From Cristatella mucedo (Eukaryota > Bryozoa > Phylactolaemata > Cristatellidae), in assembly GCA_009760855.2 (NCBI GenBank), contig WPIO01000008.1, positions 370,001 through 434,000 on the forward strand: 64,000 bases of DNA, given 5' to 3'. The notes under the pieces are model-generated. The model had not been told where the DNA came from. It did no database searches and was given only the letters and a program-made list of their open reading frames with translations. Below, in pieces: positions 45,322-64,000 of this stretch. Every line of letters begins with the position of its first letter. The first letter of the stretch is position 1. A program made the translations under genes and the position numbers.

Positions 45322-47112
45322 TACATACTTATAGCATACCGAGGATTTCCAAACGCCCCCTTCGCAGCTATCGTCTTAGCTGTCGCGTATTCATATTTGC
45401 CACCGGAAGCTGTTGCAGCAACGAGCTGGGCGACTCTGGGCGTCTCCTGGAATCTCGGCCTTTTCGCGCGTTCAAGTCATAACCCCTTCTCTTGGCAGGA
45501 AGCAGGCAATCGATTGTCTTTTAGCTTCAGGGGTAATGCTGTGCTCGCTCTTCGCGATCGAGGTTGTGGGTTCGAGTCCTAAAGGCCACCGCGAGCAGGC
45601 CGCCGCAAGCAGGACCTGCTCGCGGCGGTCTCTCAGGCTCAGTTCCGTCGCTACGCGCCTTCGCGACGCTACGAGCCTGTGGACTCGCTGCGCCGAGTCA
45701 CAGTAGTTCCGTCACGGAAGACAACGCTTCGCCATCGTGCCGCGCGACGCGAGCGTGCCACCCTTGCCGCGCGACGGACCTTCTCCCTTTAATTAGTAGA
45801 GATACAAATGGGGCTGCCTAATCAGTTTACCTTTAATTTTGCATTTAATAGATGCCTTAAACGATCTCAAAACTAAAAGAACGATGAGTGCACACAACGC
45901 AAGTGGGAGGAGCATCGTCTCCGCCTGAGCGCCGGTGCGAAATAGAGCGACAGTGACGTAAGGCCCCTTACTGTGTTCCTTTACCTGGCCCATCATCTCG
46001 CCAATCCAGCGCTGCCTGCCTTACATCTCGCAGACTTTCGGAACGCTTCGAATAATTAACCTGCTGCCGTGACTCGAGACAGGAATTCCCATCCGTTTTC
46101 TAGCGGCACGCCGACTCAGCAATCGTTTCGCGGTCGTGGCCGCACGATGTCGGTCTGTGCGTATGTGCACGCACGTCACGTCGCGGCATTGCATTTTTGC
46201 CAAGTTCCAACGTCAATGGAAATATCGCACAAAAATCCATGTAGGACATGACAGGAGAACAATAAGCTTATCGGGTAGAAAAAACCTTAAGACGGAGTAC
46301 AGCTCGCAGGAGTCGCCAGGCAGTCCTCGCCGTCATCATAATGCATGTGACACGCAGCCATTGCTCAGAACATTTCTCATTGTCTTCGCATATACAGGGA
46401 ACCTCATCGGGTAAGCAACGAGAGTTGGCAGCAGTCACGTTACTCATAGCTCACACACATCATCATGCGAGTAAGGTCCCAGATAATTCAAACACCTTGA
46501 CCAGCATCAGAGAAGCAGTCCATGCACGTAGCAGTTTGTACAGCGGCAGTCTCGATACAATTTTCATAAGTCACAGGCTCCACGGAGGGGGTGGGGCAAT
46601 AATCAGGACAAGAAGAGTGATCCAGTAGGTGATCGCCGCATCTTCAGTCGAGGCTAAGTTACAATGAAACTCCAAGTTACCAGCAGCCATTTCCATCCTC
46701 TCGTGTAGCATCCCAAACTCTCAGGCTTCCAAAGAAATATGTCGTGTCTCTCGATTTCGACCCACTAAGCTTCGATCGTGGCCTGCAGCTGCGCTACAGT
46801 GGTCACCTTATCGCCGTTGACGTCTGTAGATTAACCTCAGAAGGTTCATTCCCGCTGCTGCCACCCGTAGCTCTTACTAGAGTGGCTCTGAAAATCGCTG
46901 CTCGTGCGAGACGCAAGATAGATGTGCGCGCGCAGACTCTAAGTTCTCACGTCGTTCTCGCTTACTTTAATATCGCTTATCTGTGCAGCGAGACGCTCCG
47001 CTAATGGTGCAAAAGCGACGACACGCAAAACACCGCGGCGGGACTTCAAGGCCGTATATTCGAACAATGCTCGCAGCCGTACAGCAGCACACAGCCGTAC
47101 CCGCCCCCCCCC
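44507..47112. other. Intergenic, no gene recognised
   Basis: Contains an AT-rich, TA-repeat-rich patch (about 45105-45330). A tRNA-like snippet with a B box (GTTGTGGGTTCGAGTCC) lies near 45563-45579, probably a SINE remnant. Only unsupported short open frames are present. Confidence 0.5.
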
Positions 47113-47617
47113 GACATGCACAGGGTCAGCATGCAAATGTGGTTAGTGGCAGCATGCACAGTGTCAGCACGCATAAGCACATGAAATACGAATCACAGGG
47201 ACTCGCTAAATGCTGTCTTAAATAGGTGTGTTTTTAAGTTCTTTTTAAATGTGGTCAAGTCAGGGGATGTTCTGACGCAGGTCGGGAGGGAGTTCCAGGC
47301 TTTGGGAGCACACGAATTAAATGCACGGTCTCCAAAGGATTGGAGGTTTGTACGAGGTATTGGTAAACTGTTGGATTCCGGAAAGCGGGTGGCACGATGC
47401 TGGGACTGGTGGGGGAGTAGATCTGAGAGATAGGCTGGAGCCAAAGAATGAAGTGACCTAAAAGTGAGCGACAAAACCTTGAAGTCGATCCGTTGCTCGA
47501 CTGGTAGCCAGTGCAGGTCGGCGAGAAGTGGTGTGATGTTGCAACTGCGATGCTCACGACAGACAAGCCTAGCTTCGGAGTTTTGCACCAGCTGTAATCG
47601 CCTGATTGCACATGCCG
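47113..47617 (-). mobile_element. LINE-A copy with almost intact reverse transcriptase C-terminus
   Basis: On minus a continuous frame from 47588 to 47193 reads QNSEARLVCREHRSCNITPL, LADLHWLPVEQRIDFKVLSL, APAYLSDLLPHQSQHRATRF, FGDRAFNSCAPKAWNSLP and SPDLTTFKKNLKTHLFKTAF to a stop. The 3' UTR is truncated at 47113, so the stem-loop and ATT tail are missing. Confidence 0.88.
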
Positions 47618-47735
47618 GTAAATTCCACGTCCTTGCGCGGACGTGGACTTATTTTATCTGTATATTACATAATGTATATTGTAAAATATAATGTACACTT
47701 ATAAAATCTGTATTATAGTATTATTATCACGTATA

Positions 47736-47777
47736 TACAAGAGATGTATATATATATATATATATACATCTCTTGTA
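47736..47777. repeat. 42-bp perfect palindrome with TA core
   Basis: TACAAGAGATGTA, then a (TA)n core, then TACATCTCTTGTA. The non-TA flanks (TACAAGAGATG / CATCTCTTGTA) are exact reverse complements. Confidence 0.9.
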
Positions 47778-48964
47778 GTTCGATGGTCAAACAGGGGCGG
47801 TCACGTACTCACAGCGCAAGCAGCGTACAACGTACTTCTAAAAAAGCCCAGACCACAGCAGACTCACTATCACTTGAAAGAGGATCTCGATAAGATCTAG
47901 ACCATATATTATGACTATCTTGATCTTAATTATGCATGTTATTACAAAAATTATAATATTTCATAATGATCTGAAACATAAGAACAAGAACAAGGTCGTT
48001 CCAATTTTTAAGGAACTACCAATAATATCACGTTTGGCCATTATCTGACCGATTTATTGCCCACAATTCAATAGATTCTTTTTGTTTACACTGCGTGCCT
48101 CGCTGTCCTTAGTAGGACAGGTTCGTCTGAGTCTCGCTGAGATTTGACTGTGATGAGTGCACCAGCTCAGTAATCCTTTCTCCGCAGCTAGCGAATGGCA
48201 CGTCGACTTTGCAAACGGACGTCGCACGCTTAGGTCACCCTCATACCGACGCAATCGCTACCAATAGAAGCCAGCATGTGTAAGCGACAGATCACCCGCA
48301 GATCTGCATGAGGGAGGGTTTACGAAGATAAGCCCCTCACCGAGCGTAAGCGTGTACTTTATGAAACCGTTCGTGAGCAGTCGGTATAATGGCTCCGTGT
48401 GAATTGTTTCAATGCCGGAACAGCTCGCACCTGCGAGCAGCGCGGCAGACGTCGACGTACCGCCATGATGGACCACTCACGATGCTGAGCAGCGATACTT
48501 GTCGCCATTTTAATAATAGTAACAAGAATAACAGTAATAATAAATATAAATTTTTATTCCGCCCTCAGAGAACGAAGAATATCTTTTTAGGCACTTTACG
48601 TACGCTGCAAAGGAAGCACGTCAACACGGTTAGTGAAAACATGCAGCCTTGAGCACACCTCAGCACACGAAGGACAAATCATCACAAGAACCCTGTGAAT
48701 GGTTCGAGAAACCGGTGCATTTTAGCTCCTTGTTAAATTTCATCAAATCAAGGGATGTCAAGACTTCAGTTGGAAGTTATTTTCAGGCCTCGAGAGCATA
48801 CGAATTAAAAGTACGGTAATCAAAGGATTTGAGGTTGGTTCGAGGCATAGCTAAATGATTGAGTCAGAAGAGCGTGCGGTCAGATGTCCAGCCTGATCAA
48901 GGAGTAGTTCGATAGGTAGGCTGGAGCAAGAGAATGAAGGGACCGAAAAGTGGGTAGAGAGACA

Positions 48965-50049
48965 CAGAGGCGTAGTGAGACCTTTCGGCGACCGGGGACA
49001 AAGCTACAAATGGCACCCCTCCACTTATGAAAAATTGATGCAAAATGTCTCACCACAGAAGAAATGCAAAAAAAATAGGTTAGCAGGCACACGAAGTCGA
49101 GAAAGTTTTATTAACGTTAGTAAAAATACAAGGTAGCTATCACAGCTTTAACTTAGATGAATTTGTATGGCTTTGAATGTGGCAAACTGGTCTGTTGCAG
49201 TTAGAAAGTCAATATTTTCCAGTGTTCTCTGTGTTTAACAAAGCCAAATCAGAGAGTCGATCTTACCCATTGATGCTCTAAGATGAGACAGGATTATCTT
49301 CAGCTTGCTAAAGGAACGTTCACGACTGGCAACTGACACAGCTATGATGAGAAGACCTTGCAAGGCAACTCTCAAATTAGGAAACGCATCTTCTCCATAA
49401 CTGACAATGAAAGATATGAGTTCCAGTGTGTTTTTCCCATCTCAGAGCTTATGTTGAAAAGAAAAAGTAGGTGCTCTCTGTTATTCCAAAAAATGTAATG
49501 ACAACGGAATCTTGACTTGCAGCTTAAACTCCTGCCACGTTCAAGCTGCGGTTACCACAGTTTAAATTGCCTCCTCATTTCTGGACAGTATTCTCTTTTG
49601 GACACGTGACAAGTGACTAACCTTGTAGTGTGTCGGTGCTCAGCCACGGCAAGCTGACTCGTCATTGACGCAACGCAGGCGAGCGGACAGTGTGTCGAGT
49701 TACAACGCGGACGGAGGGGTGAACGGCCGTGTGTCTGTTTCGCTGCCTGCGAGCGCCAGCCGAATACACGATGTTTGAAGCCCTCTCGGTGTTTCCGTGT
49801 CGTCGCGTGTGCGCCACCAGAGCGTCAAGCTGGAGCTTGGTTTAAGTCTGTAAACATGCTTTACTAGCTCAGCCAGCAATTATCAAGTCCATTGAAACAA
49901 GGACTTTCTGGAAATCAAGATTAGTATTCTCACATGAAAATGTTTTAAAGAACATGTGCAAAATTCATTTGGCTTTAGGCGCCTGCCCCCCCCCTGGCCT
50001 TGGCGACCGGGAACACCTGTCCCCCTGCCCACCCATCGCTACGCCTCTG
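48965..50049 (-). mobile_element. hAT-family DNA transposon, internally deleted, with TIRs and 8-bp target duplication
   Basis: The ends are CAGAGGCGTAGTGA (48965-48978) and its near reverse complement TCGCTACGCCTCTG (50036-50049), a 14-bp terminal repeat with one mismatch. Flanking octamers are GAGAGACA (48957-48964) and GAGTGACA (50050-50057), 7/8 identical, as expected for a hAT target duplication. Inside, on minus, about 49152-49445 encodes the hAT dimerisation region (AFPNLRVALQGLLIIAVSVA, then SRERSFSKLKIILSHLRASM), followed after a frameshift by a short tail. No catalytic domain remains, so the copy is non-autonomous. Confidence 0.88.
49152..49445 (-). pseudogene. hAT transposase C-terminal remnant
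   Basis: Two overlapping frames cover it. The upstream one ends at a TAA (49235-49237) after LRASMGKIDSLIWLC. The downstream one continues LENIDFLTATDQFATFKAIQ and then a stop. An in-frame TGA precedes the fragment. The conserved core (SVASRERSFSKLK) is diagnostic of hAT/ZMYM-type transposases. Confidence 0.85.
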
Positions 50050-50869
50050 GAGTGACATCGCGCTGAAGTCGATACGCTGGTTGATTGGAAGCCAGTGCGG
50101 CTCGGTGAGAAGTGGTGTAATGTAGGAACTGAGACGCTCGCGACAGACAAGCCTAACATGCAGAGTTTTGCATCAACTGTAATCGCCTGATTGCAGAGAC
50201 CCGGAGACCTGCAAGCAGTGAGTTCCAGATGTCGGTGCGGGATGTCACTCGAGCACGTGATTACATCACGTGCACGGACCAGCTTGGATATAGTGTCCGC
50301 TGTCTAAGCATGCCCAGATCTGTGCAATGTCGCGTATTTGAAAAAATAAGACAGACTTGACTGTGGATCTGATGTGGCCGTCTAGTGAAATATCTCTTTT
50401 GTACAGAACATCCAGATTTCGTGCATATGCAATGGGAGATATGGTGACAGAGCCGATTTTGAGCGCTTAGCTTTCTAATTTCACAGTCCCTTTATGTTTG
50501 CCCAATTGCAACCGGTGAGCGCACACGGTGTCCCACCATTGATCAATACTGCTCTCAGTACCCAGCGCTGACAGTCGTGGGCATTGAGTTCAGCCTTTCC
50601 GTGCCCTGCAACCTTAGTAAGTTACATAAATGAAATGTCTGAATGGTACTTTCGCGGCCCCCGCCCACCCGCTGCCGCCCAGGCGGAAGTGCTGAGGATG
50701 GCAGCGTTTCCGGAGGGGTGCTAGCCCGCTCGGCTGGCCCTAGCGTGCAGCCAATCGTCTCTTCCATATTCATTCAAGTTCCGTCAGCAAGCGAATAGCG
50801 CTAAAGATTTTATATTTTTTAATAATAAAGAGCTAATAAGGTGCTGACGAGATCTCATCACTCAGCAGA

Positions 50870-51025
50870 CTGGCTCTACCCGCGGGAGCGGGACGGGGCG
50901 GGATGGTAATGAGCATATCCGGTCAATTGTTGCCGTGACCATGGCTACGCAACCCGCTGCTGCAGATACTCACTGGACTGGGCCGTTACTCGGGTAAAGC
51001 CCACTGCCGACCTCCGCCGACCGGA

Positions 51026-51069
<44 letters not shown>

Positions 51070-51148
51070 TGCTGCTTCTACCGCGGACGTCGCTCGCGCA
51101 AGCGCTCGAGCCGCACGCCGGCGCCGACGCCGACGACCTCGCACGGAG
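50870..51148 (+). promoter_or_regulatory. Putative LEXM-like promoter with X-box-like site and 5' UTR (CCG)n
   Basis: GTGACC-AT-GGCTAC at 50935-50948 matches the RFX X-box (GTNRCC N1-3 RGYRAC) with one mismatch. It is preceded by another half site, GTTGCC (50929-50934). It lies about 200 bp before the start codon of a predicted ciliary gene, where such sites are typical. A (CCG)n run occupies about 51022-51070. GC boxes (GGGCGGGA) are nearby. Confidence 0.45.
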
Positions 51149-52456
51149 ATGGCCGCCCTGGAGAAGCGTTACAGCGGCGCGCCGTTCGGCGTCCAGACGG
51201 CGCGCTTCGACGTGGCCGGCGTGCACCCGGCCAGCAAGATGCCGGCCACGTTCACGCAGGTGCCGTACGACCGGCGTCTGACGACCGAGCTCAGCCGCTC
51301 GCTCGGCCCGGCCAAGTACGACGCGGCCGCGGCGCTCGACGCGTTCGGCGACGGCGCCGTGGAGCGGCGCGCGTCCGGGCCCGGCTGGGCGCGCCAGCAC
51401 GCGTCGGAGCGCGCCGCCGCGCTGCCGCACCTGCTGCACCGCGAGATCTGGGAGGCGAAGCGCCAGGTGGCGCGCCGCCTCGGGCCCGGCGCGCACGACA
51501 TCAAGGACTTCCTGCGGCTCGCCGACGAGAAGCCGCGCAGCGAGCTCGGCGCGTGCGCCACGCTCGCCGAGCGCTTCCGCGAGCCGCCGCTCGCCGGGCG
51601 CACGCCCGGGCCGGGAACGTACGGCGACGGCGGCGTGCCGCACGCGGCCGCGGAGCGGAGCGCGCAGCGCTCGACCAGCACCGTCGGCCTGCTGGACGCC
51701 GCCTCGTCGGGCAAGCGCGACCTGCCCACGGTCGGCTGCCACATCGGGCCCGGCACGTACGCGTTCCGCAGCTTCGCCGACGAGCTGGCCGCGCGGCGCG
51801 TGAGCTCGCGCGGCCCGTACGAGCTGTTCAGCATTGACCGGAACGCACCGATCATGACCGGCCACCACGCCAAGCAGAAGGGCGCCAACCTCGGGCCGGG
51901 CCAGTACGACTCTCGATCGTTCGTCGACGACCTGGCGCGCGACGCCAAGAACCGCGCCAAGGGCAAGTTCGCCACCGTCGAGCAGCACCCGGAGCGCGGC
52001 GACCGCATCTACTGCTCGACGCTCAGCCAGCGGCCGCTGCCCGCCGCCGCCGCCGGCGGCGGCGACGACGCGCCCGGTCCGGCGTCGTACGATCCGCACG
52101 AGGACTCATCGCGGCCTCTCACCGTCGGCCAGCCGGGCTTCCTGTCGGGCTCGTCGCGCCAGGACCGCCGCTCCATGCGCTTCTTCACGCGCAACTTCAA
52201 CCCGGTGGGGCCGGGCCGCTACGAGGTGCACAAGTTCGACGAGGCGGCGCACCGCAACGGCCACGAGAGCGCGTTCAAGTCGAAGACGGGCCGCCTGACG
52301 CACAGCCAGGAGAAGGCGTACCGCGAGCAGATTCGCGCCAAGGACGTGCGACCCGAGGACAAGCAGCACCTCGTCGAGCCCGAGCGACCGCCGTACTACT
52401 ATCCGCACAACTTCGAGCTGCAGTTCGCCGCCAGCAAGTCGCGCACAATCGCTTGA
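51149..52456 (+). CDS. SHIPPO/STPGR-repeat protein resembling LEXM (CIMAP2), intronless
   Basis: 435 aa, soluble, basic, no signal peptide or membrane segment. Sperm-tail PG-rich repeats are visible as GPAKY (53-57), GPGAHD (112-117), PGPGTYGD (153-160), IGPGTYAF (199-206), LGPGQYDS (248-255), PGPASYDP (309-316) and VGPGRYEV (353-360). The start SGAPFGVQTARFDVAGVHP and the FTQVPY and SGPGW blocks resemble the N-terminus I recall for LEXM/C1orf177; that identification is from memory, while the STPGR class is seen directly. Such proteins associate with axonemal microtubules. The ATG has a good context (GAG before, G at +4). A (GA)n tract of about 75 bp follows the stop by 10 bp. Having no intron in a 1.3 kb CDS is notable beside multi-exon neighbours. 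Confidence 0.85.
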   Translation: MAALEKRYSGAPFGVQTARFDVAGVHPASKMPATFTQVPYDRRLTTELSRSLGPAKYDAAAALDAFGDGAVERRASGPGWARQHASERAAALPHLLHREIWEAKRQVARRLGPGAHDIKDFLRLADEKPRSELGACATLAERFREPPLAGRTPGPGTYGDGGVPHAAAERSAQRSTSTVGLLDAASSGKRDLPTVGCHIGPGTYAFRSFADELAARRVSSRGPYELFSIDRNAPIMTGHHAKQKGANLGPGQYDSRSFVDDLARDAKNRAKGKFATVEQHPERGDRIYCSTLSQRPLPAAAAGGGDDAPGPASYDPHEDSSRPLTVGQPGFLSGSSRQDRRSMRFFTRNFNPVGPGRYEVHKFDEAAHRNGHESAFKSKTGRLTHSQEKAYREQIRAKDVRPEDKQHLVEPERPPYYYPHNFELQFAASKSRTIA

Positions 52457-52473
52457 GAGCGAGCGAGCGAGAT

Positions 52474-52476
<3 letters not shown>

Positions 52477-52549
<73 letters not shown>
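52477..52549. repeat. (GA)n tract in the LEXM-like 3' UTR
   Basis: Pure GA on the sense strand beginning about 20 bp after the stop codon. Confidence 0.95.
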
Positions 52550-52552
<3 letters not shown>

Positions 52553-53040
52553 TCGGACCGGCGCTGCGCTTCGGCCGTCGACCGACGTTTGAGCGCTCGG
52601 TCAGGGCGCGCGCGGCCGCGGCGTCAAGTGCGGCGACGGCGTCTCAATTCGTTTGCTCAAATGCGTCGTTCGTGGCGCCTCCTGACGGAACCGGCGCGCC
52701 CTGCGCTCGGCGCTACGGCGCACCGGGCTCGAGCTGCCGACGCCGGCGGCGGCGAGACGCGCCACGCCCGCTTCCCGTTGTCCTCCGTCGTTCGCTCGCG
52801 TTCGGAGGACATTTTTACTGCAATCGCCTAGCCGCCCCTCAGCTCGTCGTCGCTCGCGCGCTCCGTCGCCCGCGCCCGGAGCGCTTCGCTGCGCAGAGCG
52901 GCGCGCCACCGGCTACGCTGCACGTCGTCGCACTTTCGGCGGCGGTCATTTTCGCGCCTGCGCGATCCGCCTGCGCGATCGCGGCCTCCGAGATGGAAAG
53001 CTGGAAATCTGAGTCGTCGCTGCCGGCGCGGCGTTACTAT

Positions 53041-53046
53041 AATAAA
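53041..53046 (+). promoter_or_regulatory. Candidate polyadenylation signal for the LEXM-like gene
   Basis: AATAAA about 585 nt after the stop codon. Confidence 0.35.
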
Positions 53047-53261
53047 CGGTACCTGCAACGAGCGCGGCTTCGCGATTGGCCGACGCTTGCTTTTTATCGA
53101 AGGAAATCCGTAACTCGCCAAGGGAAAGAAGCTCGCGCACGGGTTCAGATGCGCGGAGCTCGTCGGCAATTGACAGCATGCAATCGCGGGAAAATGTCCG
53201 ATCGAGAGTGTGACCTTCGATGCGACCGCGGTCACGCAAAGAAGGAGCTACGAAAGACAGC

Positions 53262-53395
53262 TATTGAGCTCGAGACTCGGGACTCGGGGGCTGCCGCTGA
53301 CTGCCGAGTCCGTGGGCTCGAGCCTCTTGGCGTGTGCGTGAAATCCTGGAATGGTGGATGGAGATTAAGTTCTCTTAGCGTGCAACACAAACAAA
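53262..53395 (+). mobile_element. Degraded SINE-1 copy
   Basis: CCGAGTCCGTGGGCTCGAGCC followed by GGAGATTAAGTTCTCTTAGC matches the SINE-1 B-box and tail segments. The head is eroded. Confidence 0.5.
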
Positions 53396-54300
53396 CTATC
53401 ACGTCACTAGGTGAATCGAAAACTGGAAAATTTGATAGCCATGTAGAAGACTTGTACTATGATTATTATTATTATAACTACTGCTCTTATCATTTAGCAA
53501 GAAATCCAAGGTAGAACCTGCTAGAATCAACGCAGAAACCGTGTCAATAGTCAATTTGCTTCTGAGAATTTCTCTGAATATTTTTGCATTAGCCGACTAA
53601 TGGGAAGCGCGCCAAGGACTGCTGAGCACGTCTAATTCAATCTCTCGACGAAATTGATCACTACCGGCAGACTCAGCTGCAAATATTACGGCGGCTCATC
53701 TCAGTTATTATCACACTCTCTTAATGTCGCTCGCCTCTGCTCTGCCTATAGCAAGGCTTGGATTCAGCACTTCCTATTTGTGTAAGCTGCGAATTTGGGC
53801 CCAATCTGGAATATCTAGGATTGATTCAGCTGTGCATGCCGGTAAGTAGGATTTTGGCATGGAGACTAAACCTTGACCTCGAGTGGGAATAAGCAGGCGT
53901 TACCGGAAGTGCTACATCGCACTCGTTATTCCACATTCGTCGCTGCTTAATGCGCCGATCGCTCATCTCGTCCGTGTCGTCGGCTGCGTTCTGTCAGAGC
54001 GTCCTATTAATGTGTAACCGGGTTCCAGGGGTCAAAGGCTAATTCCCGCCAAACCCCGCCATACCCCGGCCACGCTGCCGCTCGCCATGCTGCCGAGCTA
54101 GGGTAAGACGAGCGGCCGTCAGGTTAAACATCTTTATAACGCATGCGCCAATAACAACGGGGGAACTAAACAAGTCTACAGGGAGGGTCCTATACACAGT
54201 ACACTACGGGGGCGCACGACGACGCAGCAAGCGCGAACAAACGTGTTAGTTGGGGTCAGTCGGCTTCTGCAGTCCTGTCGCTGTACCGACTCCGAATCCA
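53396..54300. other. Intergenic, no gene recognised
   Basis: No homologous open frame or repeat was identified here apart from short A/T runs. Confidence 0.5.
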
Positions 54301-54402
54301 ACAGTAATAATAATAATAATAATATTGCACTTGATAAAGCGCCCTCAGAGAACTTAATCTCTTTCTAGGCGCTTTACATTTGCTGCAAAGTGATACGCAA
54401 TA
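54301..54402 (-). mobile_element. LINE-A 3' tail copy
   Basis: On plus: (AAT)n, GCACTTGATAAAGCGCCCTC, AGAGAACTTAATCTCTTTCT and AGGCGCTTTACATTTGCTGC. It is close to the family consensus. Confidence 0.75.
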
Positions 54403-55004
54403 GAACGAGCGTACGCCGTCCAAAACCCGGCTGGCTGAGTAACTGCTGGCTAGTCCGAGTCGACAACTACCACAGTCGTAAGCTTCCACCGAAAGACGCC
54501 AACACACGGGGGGGTCACGAACACGCTACACGGGGAAAGCGGAATAAAAAAAAGTCAACAACGAGCGAGCTATCCAGCTCCGCTCGGGCCTTTCGGGTAC
54601 TCGCTCCCTTGCGTGCGTGGCAGCATCGCCGGAGCACGCCTGCACGAATCCAGGTGCATAACTCGGCGAGACCGGGAGCCTCCAACACCACGACTTACTT
54701 GGCCAACTTCCCGTGCCCAAGAGCCCCGGTGACCTCACGTCACGGCATACATCCGGCCATGCCGTAGAGTCCGAGCCCGGCCTAGCCGGTGACCCTAGCC
54801 CTCACTTTAGCCGTCCGGTCACAGCCAACCGAACCCAGCCTGGGTACAAATGCGAGCTATTTTGGCTGGTTGAGATGTCGCGCCAAGTGTTCGACAGCTT
54901 CGTCGATGGCTTAGGGAAACGATTAGGGAAAGCTGTGCGGAGCTCTAGTGAGAGCATTCGCCTGGCCGACCGGTAGAGTGCGGCTGCTGCGTACTGATAA
55001 AATA

Positions 55005-55146
55005 ATTAATATAATGCAATTGTATAGCGCCCTAAGATAATGTAATCTCTATTTAGGCGCTTTACATATGCCGCGAGGCTCGTGCCCACGACCTCGGCCA
55101 GACCTAGCTCGGGGAGAGCATCTTAACCAGTGGGCCAAACCAGCTC
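55005..55146 (-). mobile_element. SINE-1 copy
   Basis: Minus strand: CCGAGCTGGTTTGGCCCACTGG, then TTAAGATGCTC, GAGGTCGTGGGCACGAGCC, GTAAAGCGCCTAAATAGAGA, TTAC ... and GGGCGCTATACAATTGC. Confidence 0.75.
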
Positions 55147-56093
55147 GGCGATGCGGTAATAGCTGGTCGGGTTAAGGAGGCCGACAGGAGCGACCGGAAG
55201 CGGCAGCAGCAATCGCCGGCCGTGTGCCGGGCGACGAAGGCGGAGCCAAGCTGCCGCCGTGTGGCAGGAGGCGCCCTAGAAAATAATGCTGCGATCACCT
55301 CCGCAGCTTGAAGAGCCTCTCAAGCTGCGAGCCTCAAGCTGCGAGCGCGCAGCTTGAGAGGCGAGGCCGCGTCTGGGACGTTCGGCCTAAAAAGGACGAC
55401 CTCTTGAGCGCCGCATACAACGCGCTCGCCTCCCGTAGACAAGTTGACGACCCGCTTGAAAGTGGATCGCAGCAGCAGCCTTCAGTTTTAACGGCTTCTT
55501 GGAAAAATTTCAGCCGCCGCCGGAGAAACGCCACCACCTTCCCAAGCCGGGCGCCGCTGGGCTCGCAGCTTTCGGAACCGCGAGAGAAAGTCTACTGATC
55601 GACCGGAAGAGCACAGCTCTTTCCGAGGGAGGGGGGCTAGTAGCGGGCTGGTAGCGGGCCGCGAGGCCGAGGGGAGCTAAAAGGGGGCTTGCGCTCCGTC
55701 GGCGAAAGGGATTCTTTCTGAACGGCAGCAGCCCGTCGGGTTGGGACGACCTTCCGGTCAAGGCCGCGTCAGACCGGACGCGTCAGAGCGGCGGCGCATC
55801 GGCTTCCCTTTAGCGCCTTCCTGCGGCTTTGAAGTTGTAGCACTCGTCGTCGAGTTAGTTTATCTAAACGCAATGCGATCTGAATTGAGTTTAGCTTACT
55901 CGAAAAGTGTCTGCGCATGGCGACGCGTACGCCAGCGCAACTCCAGCCGCACCGGAAAAAAGGGGCATGCACCTCGACCGAACTGCCATTATAGCGAATC
56001 CATTTCAATCATAGTAACCGTTACCAGTCACCACCACAGCGGTCTGGGTGTATTTCCGTTCCGCGATCTGGTTATTGCTTAGGCCTGGCATCG

Positions 56094-64000
<7,907 letters not shown>

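Larger units (their letters stand above)
48523..50545 (-). mobile_element. LINE-A copy interrupted by a hAT transposon
   Basis: The 3' end and RT C-terminus lie at 48523-48964. After the hAT element the frame context resumes at 50050, with ITPLL-, NSLLAG- and AIRRLQL-like remnants. It continues to ISPIAYARNLDVLYKRDISL and STVKSVLFFQIRDIAQIWACL (to about 50476 and probably 50545). The junction aligns with the uninterrupted copy at 47440-47500. Confidence 0.85.

Noticed and set aside
45117-45482. Hydrophobic Tyr/Ile-rich open frame
   Set aside because: It derives from AT-rich and TA-repeat DNA; no coding signal.
50945-52099. 384-codon minus-strand open frame opposite the LEXM-like gene
   Set aside because: It is antisense to a strongly GC3-biased CDS, with Arg/Ala/Val-rich composition and no domain; a shadow.

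Overview
The window looks like genomic DNA of a non-vertebrate metazoan. It has spliced genes with GT-AG introns, GC-rich coding exons with long Ala/Gly/Pro runs, CpG-rich gene starts, and many non-LTR retrotransposon, tRNA-derived SINE and microsatellite copies. The gene set includes a dynactin subunit, a Golgi fucosyltransferase, an inward-rectifier K+ channel, a rhodopsin-like GPCR and cilium/sperm-flagellum proteins. I cannot name the species. There is no prokaryotic, CRISPR or operon-like organisation.

Layout. (1) 1283-13566, minus: a complete 9-exon gene for centractin/ARP1 (ACTR1, 376 aa), rebuilt exon by exon; its introns hold an LINE tail, SINEs, a very long GA tract and two near-loopless palindromes. 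(2) 13567-23600: repeat-rich intergenic DNA with a decayed CR1/L2-type LINE (about 14855-17795, minus). (3) 24033-29408, minus: a complete 3-exon GT10 alpha-1,3-fucosyltransferase (518 aa). (4) 29409-39463: GC-rich islands, SINEs, microsatellites and an isolated candidate first exon (37796-37905). (5) 39464-40965, plus: a 2-exon Kir channel (413 aa). (6) 41665-43005, plus: an intronless, motif-divergent class A GPCR (446 aa). (7) 43006-51148: repeats, including a 1.1 kb hAT transposon inserted in an older LINE copy. (8) 51149-52456, plus: an intronless SHIPPO/STPGR protein resembling LEXM/CIMAP2 (435 aa). (9) 56094-64000, plus: the first 11 exons of CFAP58, running off the window.

Three genes (ACTR1, LEXM-like, CFAP58) concern microtubules, and the last two are neighbouring cilia/flagella genes on the same strand. 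The Kir channel and GPCR are adjacent excitability/signalling genes.

The repeat landscape gives the most unusual observation. The 3' end of the main LINE family and the 3' end of a tRNA-headed SINE share a terminal stem-loop (GCGCC ... AGAGA-loop-TCTCT ... GGCGC), which suggests a LINE/SINE partnership. I found no convincing wholly new gene system; the most notable protein-level oddities are a His at the Kir rectification-controller position and DRC/NGxxY motifs in the GPCR.
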